DNA of 64,000 bases from assembly GCA_963854835.1 (NCBI GenBank), contig OY978528.1, forward strand, positions 55,944,761 to 56,008,760, read 5' to 3'. The notes below the pieces were generated by a model. It was given only the letters and a program-made list of their open reading frames with translations, ran no database searches and was not told where the DNA came from. The DNA comes from Megamerina dolium (lineage: Eukaryota > Arthropoda > Insecta > Diptera > Megamerinidae). Positions 18,601 through 31,015 of this stretch are shown here, in pieces. The position numbers were made by a program, and so were the translations under genes. The stretch's first letter is position 1; each line of letters starts with the position of its first letter.

Positions 18601-21024
18601 GAAATTTTTAAAACAAATTTCGTTACATAAGTAGGAAGAAAGATATAGCGTAGAGAAAGGAAGAATGAGAAAGAAAACGACGAATGCACAATGATACAAA
18701 GCGACAGAGAGTGTGCGTGTGTTGAGGGAGAGAGAGAGAGAGCAACCAACGAATAATAACGATTTTTTAATGAATTAACAGATGATGATGATGATATATG
18801 TATATCAAGTCGTTTTTTATTATTCAACAAAATGTGTAATACTTTACATTTATTACTAATGTATAAACAAAAATATTCATTTTATGTTTCATTGTTACAC
18901 ATGCAAAAACATTCAAAAAAACGGTTATCAAAATTAGATAACAAATATATGTATTATACTTATATGTACTCGTATATCAAAAGATAAGCTTTTGGGAACA
19001 TATTTATGTATGTAACTACATAGTTATATAAAAAAATATACATTTACAGGAGCATGTAGAAAAGAGATATCACTCATTTCATATAAAAACTAAATCATAT
19101 ATTTATAAGTATGTACTAATCTACATATTGTAAGTTAAAGTTATGAGAATTAAATGCCAGTCAATCATTTTAAAATTATTATAGAATTTAGGTAAATCTT
19201 TTGATTGTTCAAATCTTATACTACTTTCACATATTTTATTTATTCAAATTTGTTTAGCACATTCGCAATTGATCATGCAATTAAAAAGCAATATTGTAGG
19301 TTTCAAGCTCACTGTATCTCATATAAGAGGAAAAAAAGCCTCTCTCTTCCACGTGTGTGCCTCGCCCACAAACAATATGTATTTCATTCAAATGTTTTTG
19401 TGTCTAAAACAGAACCAATATATATTAAATTGAAGTACGTGATCTGAAACTTTGCACTAACCTTTCAGATTTAAGCCACTTACGAAATATTTGCGTTGAA
19501 AATTTTTTGAATACTCGACAATAATTTTTCTCATATAAAAGCATTTTCATACTTATATACCATTTCTTCAAACTTGACCACGTGGATAATTTAAATAATG
19601 TTACTCATACGTAAAGATGTACAGTATATATCATATAAAGTACTTAGATGGGAATACATGTACATATAAATATATATGTAAATTAAATGAATACTATATA
19701 TGCAAAAAAACATATCTTCATAACCCCATATAATAATATCTATATATATATACTGCATAAGTTTCTAATAGTCTGTCTATAAATGTCGATAGACCGATGT
19801 GAGCTACTTATCAGACAATTTCATAATTTCTCCGAAATCATACGCTCTGGTGCTCTAAACAATTAATATGCTATGTGTTAGGCTAATTTATTGCTGAGAA
19901 AAGAACAACACTATAACATATAAACCAGTTTGAAAACGTTTGCGCACGAACACATAACAGAATCTTTCCAATATAAATACCATATTTACTTTTAAATACT
20001 AAATTAATATTTAAATTATACCGCACCACCATACTCTTCAGCTTCTTTTTATTTTTGTTATTCAGCAAATACTACACATACATGAGAAACCAAAATACCA
20101 TTAAAACAATTAAAATTCAGATAAGTATTAAAAAGCCACGTAATAGCAGTGCTTCAATTTCTATAGACATTTCGGCAGTAATTCTGTTTCTTTAGAATCG
20201 AATAAATTTATTTACAGTAAAAACATTAAATGACTTAAGTAAATAACAGCAGCTTTCTGCCACTGGTTATTTACTGTCACGACTTTGTTATTCTTCGCTT
20301 CAAAATTATTATTGTTATGACAATTATTACTAATATTGTCATAATTACACTAGATGTGAACAAAATACCAATTGATGAGACTATTTTTTAAAGGATATAG
20401 TTTCTGTTAAGCTTTAGTTGTTGTTTTTTTACGGAAGGAAAAGGTGTTTAAGGATTCAAAATCAAGATTGTCTCAACAAACTTATAAATATTTCCAAATA
20501 TATTTTCAATCGGTTCACCCGTAATATTTGAGGTATGTTAAGCTTGTCAAAATACGTGATTCTGTAAGAATTCTGTGTTTACTCCTTAACTTTAATTCAC
20601 TCCTTTCTGAGAATACATAAAAATGCTTGACTACAAAATGTTAGAAATAGAGTAAAGTACCGAAGCCAAAGCCACAAAATATTACGGGAAAACGGCTTAA
20701 TAACTCTACAGCTTCCTGGAAGTCATCTCCTGAGGGATAAAGCGTATCACCGACTCACATTAATTTCTTCTTCTTATCATTTTTTCGGAACAAACTTATA
20801 CCTTATTTCCATCCCTTGAGGAATTCCCCTACACAAACGGTAACATCAATGGGAAACCCACAACTTCCCAGTAGTTGCCTCACGAATGGAAAATTGTTGC
20901 TTCACATTTGCTTTTATATTGCATACAAAAAAAATCACACTACAAAATGTTGTCCATCCATTGAATGCGGTTTGTTGAGAGAAAATGTACATACCAGACA
21001 AAACACGTGCACTGAGCTTCAATT
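15621..21024. other. Long AT-rich stretch without a supported gene
   Basis: Small simple-sequence runs (GA near 18,730, GAT near 18,780) are present. A possible TATA box lies near 18,350 with no gene attached. A very short RT-like peptide may lie at 17,885-17,975. No exon with clear coding character or TE ends could be supported. Confidence 0.45.
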
Positions 21025-21240
21025 TTGTGCATAATGCTGAAGTATAAACTTTGCAAGGGTAAGTACTTAATAAGTAGATTAAATCGTCAGTCACACGAGT
21101 ATAAACAAGAAACAGCTTCAACATCGAAAACAGAATATAAAGCAACGGCGGAGTTAACAAGGACTTCATCTAATCACAGTACAACAGAAGAAAGCGGATC
21201 AATAGAAAAAGGGAACCAAGAAAATCAGCATCCGAAGTGA
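21025..21240 (+). CDS. Possible small polar exon, unrecognised
   Basis: A 71-codon frame. After a short N-terminus (MLKYKLCKG) it becomes rich in Ser, Thr, Glu, Lys, Gln and Asn, ending GNQENQHPK. This is unlike the F/Y/I-rich frames of the AT-rich surroundings, and the DNA from 20,640 on is somewhat GC-richer. A GGGTAAGT donor-like site near 21,060 could instead end an exon there. No domain is recognised. It may be an exon, a TE remnant or chance. Confidence 0.2.
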   Translation: MCIMLKYKLCKGKYLISRLNRQSHEYKQETASTSKTEYKATAELTRTSSNHSTTEESGSIEKGNQENQHPK

Positions 21241-21751
21241 TAGATTGCCAGTAGAAGTTAATAAGTTATAAAAATAGGTTTGAAATATTAAGATACCCAT
21301 ATAAAAACACAGTATATATGAAATAAAAAATATTATCTAAATAATTTACAAATTCAATTTGTAAAAGAAAAAACTATCAATCTTTCAAATTGATAATTTT
21401 TTCTTATTTAAAGTGGGGAGGGTCGTTATGAGCCAAAATGTTACTTGTTTAATTTTCGCGCCTTGGCTCACTACATTTTAAAAGCATTCTAATTGTTATA
21501 TTTCATTACTCTAATGTTATAAAAACACTTATTATATTCTGTATTATATCATTATGCACATTATATTATGTAATTAATATTAAACTGCAATAACATCATA
21601 GTGGCTGAATGATCATTACAGTATTATGTATAACTTAATGATCATTGTGTCACTTTGTTGGTGAAAAATTCTTGGTCATGGTTATATTGCACTTCATTGC
21701 CATGGTTGTTGAAAAAGAAACAAAGTAAGCAACAGCCATGCATGCGTAATA

Positions 21752-23040
21752 AAGGATTATCCATTTCGCGGTTTCAAAAGTATAGGGCTAGAATTCGACA
21801 TCTGTCAAACTGAGTTGTTAAAACAATTTCTTTCTTTTTCAGTTCAAAGTCTGACATTTGCGAAAATGGATCGCTTAACTATCGCACAACGCATTAAAAT
21901 TGTAAAAACCTACTACAAAAATGGTGATTCTGCCACAACCACATATCGTGCTTTAAGAGGAGATTATGGTTTACATAATCGTCCAAGTACGCAAGCAATT
22001 GGCAAAATTGTGAAGAAATAAGAAGAGACTGAATCGGTTACAGATATTGTAAGGCCTGTGCATCATCGTTTCGCTCGTACCACCGAAAATATCGCTGCTG
22101 TAAGTGAAAGTGTTGCCGAAGACCCGAATATGTCGATTCCTCGTCGTTCTCAGGAATTAGGACTTACGGCACATTATGGCGTATTTTGCATTTGGATCTA
22201 CACCTACATCCATATAAAATCCAACTCACACAACAACTGAAGCCAGCTGACCATTCACAACGTCGTAGATACGTCGAATGGGTGCTTGAACAACAGGCGG
22301 TGGACGGCGATTTTTCGAACAAAATTTTCTTCAGCGACGAAGCACATTTCTCACTCGGTGGGTATGTTAACAAACAAAATTGTCGTATTTGGGGTTCTGA
22401 GAATCCTCAAGTAATCGAAGAGAGGCCACTTCATCACCACAAAAAGTCACTGCTTGGTGCGCTCTTTGGTCCGGAGGTGTGATTGGACCTTAGTTCTTCG
22501 AAAACGACGATGGAACGACTGTCACCGTCAATTCGGAGCGTTAACCGACTTTTTTTTACCTGCTATTGAAGAATACGACTTAGAGAATATGTGGTTTCAA
22601 CAAGACGGTGCCACATGGCACACAACTCGAGCGAATATGGCTTTATTGCAAGAGAAATTTTCTGGCCGCGTAATTTCTCGTCGTGGCGATATCAAGTGGC
22701 CACCAAAATCATGCGATTTGACACCGCTTGACTTTTTTTTGTGGGGTTACGCGAAAGACCGTGTTTATGCAGATAAATCTTTAACTCTTGAGCACCTAAA
22801 AACCAACATTCGTCACGTTATGGCTGAGATACCGCCCAATATGTGTCAAAAAGTGGTCGAAAATTACCTCAAAAGAATCGATGATTGCAACAACTCGCGT
22901 GGTGGTCATTTAAATGATGTAGTATTCACACATAATGTCAACGTTCAAACTTTATAATAAAAAAGAAATATCACGATAAAAAATATTTTATATGTGTTTT
23001 ATTTACATTTACTTTTGAAACCGCAAAATGGATAACCCTT
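21752..23040 (+). mobile_element. rosa-type (DD41D) mariner element, copy 2
   Basis: Both terminal repeats are present (left AAGGATTATCCATTTCGCGG, right the mirror of AAGGGTTATCCATTTTGCGG) with TA on each side. The copy is 1,289 bp and close in sequence to copy 1 at 843-2,126. Unlike copy 1, it is not inside a (TA)n tract. Confidence 0.95.
21866..22957 (+). pseudogene. DD41D mariner transposase with a stop and frameshifts (copy 2)
   Basis: Starts MDRLTIAQRIKIVKTYYKNG at 21,866. The N-terminal frame runs to a stop at about 22,019-22,021, where GKIVKK is followed by TAA; the same frame then continues with EETESVTDIVRP. A frameshift lies near 22,170 (after SIPRRSQELGL). The next open stretch carries KIFFSDEAHFSLGGYVNKQN with the first Asp. 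Another shift occurs near 22,450-22,550. The last stretch holds WFQQDGATWHT and CDLTPLDFFLWGY, with 41 residues between the two Asp, and runs to the end at 22,957. It is the most complete rosa copy here at the C-terminus and shows what copy 1 has lost. Confidence 0.93.
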
Positions 23041-23366
23041 TATTTAAAGCATAAAAACAAAAAAGAAAGCTGAAATTATAACGATTACCTTCTGAAGAGA
23101 TGGCAATGAATTGATTTACTGAAGAAGTTACAATTTCTTCAGAATTTCTATATTCAAGAACGAGGTAAAATGTAAAATTGGGCTATTAAACTAAGAGAAC
23201 TTCTGAAATCTAGGAAGTTAAGATAAGTAGATAATTCAGATTTTTCTAAGTAAAAAGATAAGACTAAGTGTGAAAGTAACAGCACAAGATTATCCTAACA
23301 GAATAAGTAACTTTTTTAACTCTTGTAACAATCAGAATACAGCGTAAAATAATATATAAAATATCA
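23041..23366. other. AT-rich spacer
   Basis: Nothing beyond simple AT-rich sequence between the mariner end and the hairpin-bearing repeat. Confidence 0.5.
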
Positions 23367-24034
23367 CCTTACAGTCGGCTGGGGCCGACCAAATTATACT
23401 CTGCATATGTAGATATATATATATAAAAGTTTGAGCGAATATCCATCTTTTTCTTTTATTTCAACTTTTTGAGAAACAATTTTTGCATATACTACTAATT
23501 GACACCCGAAATATGGTTTACTGAGACGAAGTACTTTGTATGTTATGAGGGTTCTAAAAGGGATAATTTAAAGGAAGTTTTTAAGATAATTCCGAAGCTT
23601 AATATGGAAGCTATATAAAAAGTGGGCGTGGTTTACCTCTTCATTGTAAATCTAATTAACTTTACAATATTCATCCACACCTTAAATTTGGTTGTCCTCG
23701 TTCAATGGTTCGTAAGTTAATGTGGTTTAAATTTTTTGAATTTTCGCAACTTTGTATGGAATAAAAAGTAGCCGTGGTACGCTGATTTCCAACTATAATT
23801 TTAGTCTAAGGGTCAACTATAGTTATTCTAGCCAGAAGATTGCAGAAGTTACAGGTGCTTCAATTTAAAAGATATTTGGTCATTTTGTATGGGGGCTACT
23901 ATAAACAGTGGGCGTGGCGAGTCCATTTCCTGTGAGTCTAGTTGCTCTCACAATACCAAATATTGTTGACCTACGTGGTATATTAAGTGAGTTATAGCAA
24001 GTTAAAGATTTTGAAAATTCCGAGGTTAGTCGGT
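23367..24034 (-). repeat. Hairpin-ended dispersed repeat, copy A (truncated)
   Basis: It begins with CCTTACAGTCGGCTGGGGCC, the mirrored end of copies D and E, containing the small palindrome GTCGGC-TGGG-GCCGAC. It contains spaced GTGGGCGTGG motifs near TTTGTATGG-type phrases (about 23,622 and 23,911). At 24,034 it runs into a (TA)n tract, so the far end is lost. Confidence 0.85.
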
Positions 24035-24277
<243 letters not shown>

Positions 24278-24486
24278 ATTCATAGAAAGCATCTCTTTAA
24301 AGAAACATTTTAAAATAAGTATTAACTACGGTGTTTACCATTAAATTACATATTACTCAGACCTTTTAAGGAAAGTAAATAAAGTATATAAAAAATAAAT
24401 AAATATGTGACACTTATAAGCACGGAAGCGCTCTTTTGTCGATCATCTCTTGCAGTACTGTTGTGCGTGTTAAATTTTGAAATAGT

Positions 24487-24635
24487 ATTAGAAGGGTTCT
24501 ACTTATATTAGCCGGTTCCAAACGGCCGGCAGAATTGCCAATTGCTTGCCGACAGGTGGGTACCGCTCGAAAGAAAAATCTTTTCGATATTAAATTTGTG
24601 CTTCAACCGGGAAATGAACCCACAGACTGACTTTG
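24487..24635 (-). repeat. tRNA-derived SINE, copy 2 (partial)
   Basis: Minus-strand body with the same phrases as copy 1: the B box region GTTCATTTCCC, ATCGAAAAGATTTTTCTTTC, CCACCTGTCGGCAA and GGAACCGGCTAATATAAGTA. The middle part (the TGTGACAAA block) is deleted. A short plus-strand piece of the SINE tail (AGGTCCCTTCTAATATTGTC) lies just beside it at 24,650-24,690, so two insertions or an inversion are present. Confidence 0.8.
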
Positions 24636-24689
24636 TCTTATTTACACAGAAGTACAGGTCCCTTCTAATATTGTCCAAGAGTTAAACAC

Positions 24690-25876
24690 GTAAAATAATA
24701 CTGGAAAAGATTATTATTATGCTGTAATTAAAAAATACAATTACAAAATACATAATAGCAATAACATACAATATAATAACATCACAAATAGTATTTATGA
24801 CACCAAAGCTATTCTCATCAAAAATAAATACGCAAATAAATAACTAATAGTAATGCTATAGGGTTGATAGCAATATTAGAGTGAGGAATTAAAAGAGATT
24901 TAAATCAAAGCATTCTTTGGTCTTAATAATAAAATTGAAAAAAGGAAAATGAAAAAAAGGGTCTAAACAGAAAATAATATTTTACAGCGTAATAACGTAT
25001 ATTGTGAATAACCGCAGACATGATACAGACGATAACAATTAGTAGGTGTACAAGTATTTTCAAGTATTATAGAGTTCATGCTGGCTAGGTCAAACGTTTT
25101 AAAATTAATATAAATAATGTTCTATGTGCCAACTTTTAATCGAAGGACAAGCAATTTGAAGCGAAAGAGTAGGTACTTACAATACATTTATCATAAAGAA
25201 TTCTGTTCGGTTCTGTTGATCGAAGATCGTACTAGAAATTAACAAAAATTCAGAAATCATTATTTCATTTTATAATTCGAATCTTGCAAACATTATACGA
25301 GATAATCCATATAACTCCAAAACATTCATTACGACATAAGAAAATATGTTATTGAATAGCAGAGTGGGGCATAATGCACTAAGGAATTGGGGCGATAAGC
25401 GTTTTACTACCACTGGTAGTTGAAATAAGAACTTCATTATCACTGAAAATTTAGTGATAGTGAAAAAAAATCGATAAACTGAAGAAACATTGGTGCAAAA
25501 ATGCCCAACAGTGGTGAATAGTTAATAGTACATGTCAGTAGCATAAGAAATACCTCACAAATACACAAAGCACCTAAAAACTCGGAATAAGTTGCCTCAA
25601 ACAAAACACATTTGGTATATGAAAAGTTTTATTTATTTTTTTTTTGTTTTTTTTTATTTTTATTATTATTTTTTTTGGTCAAAAGCATATTCTTACATGA
25701 TGCTTGAAACTCTCTTGTCATTATTTTGATAACATTTTGTGTTTTCGTCGTCTTTATTCTCATCATTTATTTCAAATCGGTATATTGCAACTTTGTTTAC
25801 CAAATATGCGGTACCCATTCTCTCTATATTGTTACTCTATATATTTATTTGCTTAATTTATTTTTACATACATAAA
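24690..25876. other. AT-rich spacer
   Basis: No gene or structured repeat recognised; only short T-rich runs near 25,640-25,670. Confidence 0.45.
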
Positions 25877-25878
25877 TA

Positions 25879-26479
25879 CAGAGTGGCACAGAAGTAAGGT
25901 TATGATTTATTTAATTAATAACTGTTTCTTTCTAATTTTTTTCAACATTGCCATTTACTAAAGCTTAGATTATAGTTTGAAAATAAATTCGCATATGTTT
26001 TGAAGATAATAACTTTCAAATGGTGCTCATTGTTTGCTTTGATCTGACGGTCTCTTTCCAAAATATTTTCCATAACTTTTCTTAGAATTTCAGGTCCCAG
26101 TGCCCTGACTTTTTCGCAGATATTGGCCTTAAGCTGTTAGATGGTTCTTGAATTATTAGCATACACCTTACTCATTAGGAAGCCCCAAAGAAAGCAATAG
26201 AGAACGCGGTCGCCATATAAAATTAGAAAATCGCGATATTATGGAGCGTAAGATGCATTTCGAACATGAAAGAAATTTCGATATGACCTTTATGTCTGAA
26301 TAATCGAATGGTGACTTTCAAAATAAAATTGAACCACTTTAGGTCTTTGTTCTCTGGTATCTTTCCATCATAAATTTCCCATGTTTTTGAAAGTCGATCC
26401 TGAAAAAAACGACAAAGAAATACATAAACAAAAAATGTATTCACCATTTAAATCATAACGTTACTCATGCGACACCTTG
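25879..26479 (-). mobile_element. 601-bp inverted-repeat element carrying a mariner-type transposase C-terminus
   Basis: The ends are imperfect inverted repeats of about 31 bp: left CAGAGTGGCACAGAAGTAAG, right CAAGGTGTCGCATGAGTAAC when read on the minus strand. Both continue into GTTATGATTTA, and TA flanks each side. On the minus strand, at about 26,200-25,990, the reading includes DRVLYCFLWGFLMSKVYANN, then LKANICEKVRALGPEILRKV and MENILERDRQIKANNEHHLK. This is the end of a Tc1/mariner-superfamily transposase, after the DFFLWG block. It is interrupted by a stop. The first two catalytic residues are missing, so it is an internally deleted, non-autonomous copy. Confidence 0.75.
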
Positions 26480-27088
26480 TACATATGACTTGACCTACAC
26501 ATATCGTACATATATAAGTATATTATACATGTATTTGTTCGCTTCGCTTTTGTTAATTGTATAATTTTTCCATTGTTAATGATTAAAGATATTAATTTGC
26601 TAGCAATAAATTTATTATTATCATGTTAATATATTGATATACGTACATATATAGCTGTATGTTCATATATATACACGTATATTATATAATATTTGTGTTA
26701 ATGAAGTAAAAGTGTGATATAGTTGAGCTACCAAAATATGCGTATGTAGGTGAGCTTGTATCTATATTTCATTGAACAACACACCACTCAAGGGGAAAAC
26801 AAACTATTTGTAAATTCAATTTAATTTATACATTCATGATGCTGCGAATTAATTAAATGTAGCATTTGGTCTACTCGCCAAATTAACTTCATTAAATGCA
26901 TTCCTTTGAGGATTGTCATTCATACATATTTATGTGAAATATATTTTATATCTTATGAACGATATTCATGAATTTAAGCTGCATTGTTTCAATTTAAATA
27001 AATTCTTAAATGAAATAAAATTAAGTCAGCATTGTTTTAAAATAACTTTTTCTATTCCATTTTTTTACAGAATTTTTACCTGCATATT
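26480..27088. other. AT-rich spacer
   Basis: No supported gene; TATA-like dinucleotide patches only. Confidence 0.45.
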
Positions 27089-27089
27089 A

Positions 27090-27440
27090 AAAATCTTGGA
27101 TAATGATCGGATTTTTCGTGAGAAATGTCCTACGCAAAATCTTTGGACCTATTTATGTTGGTGGCGAGTATCGAATAAAGTACAACTATAAGTTATATGA
27201 GCTGTATACCGACCCCGACATACTAAAGCGCATTCAAGAACAGCGGCTGCATTGGCTACATAGATCATTAAGAATACGTTCCAGCTAAGAAGGTGTTATA
27301 TTCGAAACCCACTGGTGGACGACGCAGAAGAGGCAGACCTAACCTCCGGGGAAAGGTACTGGAGAACTGGATGTCGTTTGGAATTTCCAACTAAATTCTG
27401 CCTAAATCGATCATCGGTTGTAATGGACACGTAAGTAAAT
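27090..27440 (+). pseudogene. RTE-like retrotransposon C-terminal fragment
   Basis: It reads VLRKIFGPIYVGGEYRIKYN, then ELYTDPDILKRIQEQRLHWL. After a break near 27,285 comes KKVLYSKPTGGRRRRGRPNL followed by ENWMSFGISN. This is the well-known end of RTE-type polyproteins, downstream of the RT. The 3' end with CACGTAAGTAAATTAATTA fits a short repeat tail. It comes from the same kind of element as the RT piece at 3-701 but is a separate insertion. Confidence 0.85.
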
Positions 27441-27536
27441 TAATTATGTTAGAAAGCATTTCCATATTTTGTCGCTATCACTAATTACTTGCTTAAATAT
27501 AGTACTCATTTCGTGCTGTAATTCAACCAAAGTCGT

Positions 27537-27723
27537 TAGGCCAGAAAGGCCCATTGTGATATCACCGAGCTTCTCTTCCAATACTGGTGTGTGTGTAAAT
27601 TAGGACAGCAAGAGAAGGGACCTTTTTTTCGATAATAAATTTTGTTATGCTTCAGCCGGGGATTGAACCTACGAGCTACAGATCAGAAAGCCAACGCACA
27701 AACCACTGAGCTACGGCACCCAC
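27537..27723 (-). repeat. tRNA-derived SINE, copy 3
   Basis: Minus strand: the head GTAGCTCAGTGG (A box) and GGTTCAATCCCC (B box) are both well preserved. The anticodon-arm region TTTCTGATCTGTAG is shared with copy 1. The body is shortened; the tail AGAGAAGCTCGGTGATATCA and GGGCCTTTCTGGCC is complete. This copy gives the cleanest tRNA-like head of the family, but it is not a functional tRNA because the acceptor stem does not pair. Confidence 0.85.
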
Positions 27724-28752
27724 AAATACGTAATTAAAATTAATCAATATTATTACCGTAATATCGTAATATGTGTTCATGTCAACCATTTGACAATGAA
27801 TGAAATAAATTTCATTCATTTATAGGTAATCCCATTACGTATATTGAATTTTATTAAAATTCATATGTAGCTACCATATGTATACTAGGGTGAGTCAAAT
27901 TTTTAAATGACTTGACTTTACGAAAACCTTAAAATTTTGATAAATTTCCAGGGAAGCATAAAAACATTTCAGATTTGGACCCACTTTCTTTCTAGTTTTA
28001 ATATCCACTTATAAATGGGAGTTGATCTCATAAATCGCAACTGTAGGGGGATTCTACGGCAGATATCGATTTCCAGGTGTTTTTTTTTGTAATTTTTTTA
28101 TGTGAATGTGAATTATAAGAGGTGTAAATATGAAGTAACTGTGTTCTGAGGATATAATGAGGAGGAAATATTAATGGGGATCAGTCATACTGCTCTATAT
28201 GTAATCAGTCACTGTTCTAGATAGAATTCCTTTTGAGTTGTGAAGTTATTTTACGATTTTAAGATATATTTTCGATCATTTTGTATGGCAGTCCTCTTAT
28301 GGGATACGAATTTCTTTCTCAGCATTTCCTCCAAATGTACTTACCCTCTATCACCACCACTTAAGAACACAAAAACTCGAAAATCGATAATAGTTGTCCA
28401 GAAATCTCCGATAGAGCGGTGAAATTTACGACTGACCCCCACGAATTATTCCACTCGAATATAATAAACAACACAAACATCGAAGTATGTTATACAGTAC
28501 ATGTAAATTGACGAGTGTACTCTTACACGTCAAATCTTAGACATTACACTACCAGAACAAAAACAATGTCTGTCTATGTGAAACGCACACTACCGACTAC
28601 ACACCATACATGTGCGTTAGAACATCATATAATGGGCGCATATTTCTCGTGTACATTTTTACAAGTAAACTGTGAAACGATAATGAAACGCTACTTCATG
28701 GTGATATAATGATTATGATGATGTAAGTACATACGTATAAGTACCCTTTCGT

Positions 28753-28756
<4 letters not shown>
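27724..28756. other. Spacer with a weak dispersed-repeat similarity
   Basis: A stretch around 28,120-28,195 (ATGAAGTAACTG, GAGGAGGAAATATTAATGGG, CAGTCATAC) resembles 40,010-40,055. No gene is supported. Confidence 0.3.

Positions 28757-28828
<72 letters not shown>
28757..28828. repeat. (TA)n microsatellite
   Basis: About 72 bp of uninterrupted TA repeat. Confidence 0.95.
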
Positions 28829-28831
<3 letters not shown>

Positions 28832-29950
28832 ACTGAGATACACGTAAGTATATCTATAAATATCTAGAAAATACCCATGTCTGCAAATTATCATCAGGAA
28901 CAAAATATTTGAGGAATTCTATCATACCAAAGTTCACTAAGACAAAAAATAAGCATGAATGAATCCAAAAATAAAAATGTTAACAATATACGTACATATG
29001 TAGGTCGAAGGACATCTGCGTTAAAGATAGCGGCGTTCAAGAATACTTTATATTTATTCTCTTTCATAATTGAGTGTTCTTCACTGTTCTCAAGTTTTGT
29101 ATTGTTTTGGTTTTTGCCCTTCTACATAATTTTGCCGTTAAGTGTTGACAATATTTTACACATGAGTGAATCAAAATTTTGATTGATTCTTTGACTTATT
29201 GATTGATGGATGGATATTTGAATGGCTGAATATGATAAAACATTATATATTTAATGTACATATTTTATTTTTTGTTTCTTACAGACACAGAAAATTACTA
29301 CAATTTCATATCAATCAATATCTTAGATGATGATCAAAACATCCTGTAGATAAATCTAGTGTCTTTTAAATCATAAGATTTAGTAATTTTTTTCCTTTAG
29401 GAACAAATTTAAGTTTGTTTACACATAACTATTAAAAATTTTATGAATTTTTTAATGAATTGTTATTTTCAATTCTAGTTTATTCATTACTTTTTGTTTA
29501 GTTTTGTTCAACTTCAAGTAGTCTGAATAAATTCTAATGATGAACTTAGCTCTGTTCAACATGAGCTTCTTTTATAAAAATTATTTTCTTTAGACAGTCG
29601 ATTAAGGCACGAACGCATAGCGAAGAACTGCTTTTAGCCTATCAAAACTTGAGTATATTGAGACCATCGTTGTTACATCGAAATGAATTCACAAATGTTG
29701 ATTTCGATAATAAATTTCATATTGGTTAATTTTGATTCGATCAAAATCAGTTTGAAGTAAAAAATTTGAATCGTAACACTCAAACTCATGGCAGCAAATT
29801 GAAATCCAATTCACAATTTTAATATTCTTCTAAAGCAAAACCATTCTCCAGTCATTTTACTTGACCTTCCAGTAGTGATATTAAAGATTCATATCTTAGT
29901 GGTTTAAATTGTATTAAAAAACGAGTGTACCGTGCATTATGTTTTATACG
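28829..29950. other. AT-rich spacer
   Basis: No exon-like or TE-like sequence recognised. Confidence 0.45.
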
Positions 29951-29952
29951 TA

Positions 29953-31015
29953 CAGGGTGCTTTTTTAAGAGCCTTCGGATTTGATTTAAAAAGAAAAACA
30001 AATAAAAAATAGATAAATGTATGAAATCTTTATTTGAGTCGATAGAACGATCCACATAATTCAATGTTTAAAGATGATTTCATGTAAATGTTGACCTCGG
30101 CTGCGCCTTAAATGGTTTATACGCTGGGTCCAATATTGGCTTGTAGCTACAGACATGAGCCTGAATATAGACCCACAAAAAATGTCTAAAGGCGTTAAAT
30201 CGCACGATCTAGGTGGCCAATTGAACGGCTCAAACGTGAAATAAACTGTTCACCGAACTCGCCTCTCAATTGGGCCATTGTTTCATGTACTGTGTGGCAT
30301 GTGGCACCGTCTTGTTGAAACCACATGTCAGCCAAATCCAGCTCTTCCATTTTGGGCAAAAAAAAAGTTTATAATCATCGCACGTTAGCGCTCGCCATTC
30401 ATAGTAACATTCCTGCCTTCGTCGTACTCGAATGATAGCCCCGGCCCATAATCCACACCAAACAATGCATTTTTCGTTATGCATTGGCAGTTCTACGACA
30501 ATTTTGATTGTTTACGTATCCATTCAACCAGAAATGAACTTTGTCGCTGAAGAAAATTTTCCGATAAAAAAGTGGATCTTCATCCAACTTTGCCAGCGCC
30601 CATTCACCAAAAGCTAGCCATTTTGGTAGGTCGTGTGGCTTCAATTCTTGCACCAGCTGTATTTTGAAAGGTGTTTCACCCAAACCCTCCGCAAAATCTT
30701 CCACGTAGTGGAGTAACGGAGGCCCAATTGCTGCGAACTCTACGTATGCATGTTGGTGGTTGAATGTCCAATACTGTAAATTTGGTGCGAAATTTAGTCA
30801 CAAGATTCCGAATAGCCGCCCCAGAAGGTCGCCCAAACTGACCATAAAATAGAAGAGTGCACGATACACTTCCTTAACCGAGCATGAATTTTTATAATAA
30901 AATTCAATAACCTGCAAGCGTTGTTCGTTTGTAAGTCGATTCATGATTAAATTATAGACCATACTGAACATGTTACACGAAAACAGCTGAGCTGCCAAAA
31001 ACAGTGTTGCCATAA
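29953..31015 (-). mobile_element. Decayed mariner-type element of the DD41D-like group
   Basis: The 3' end reads CAGGGTGCTTTTTTAAGAGC directly beside TA at 29,951. On the minus strand the transposase starts MNRLTNEQRLQVIEFYYKNS at 30,944. It continues with KIFFSDKVHFWLNGYVNNQN, DMWFQQDGATCHTVHETMAQ and, in another frame, NWPPRSCDLTPLD. These blocks match the rosa-like elements of this window, but the sequence is clearly diverged. Multiple stops and frameshifts are present. The opposite terminal repeat was not found near 31,015, so that boundary is approximate. Confidence 0.8.
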
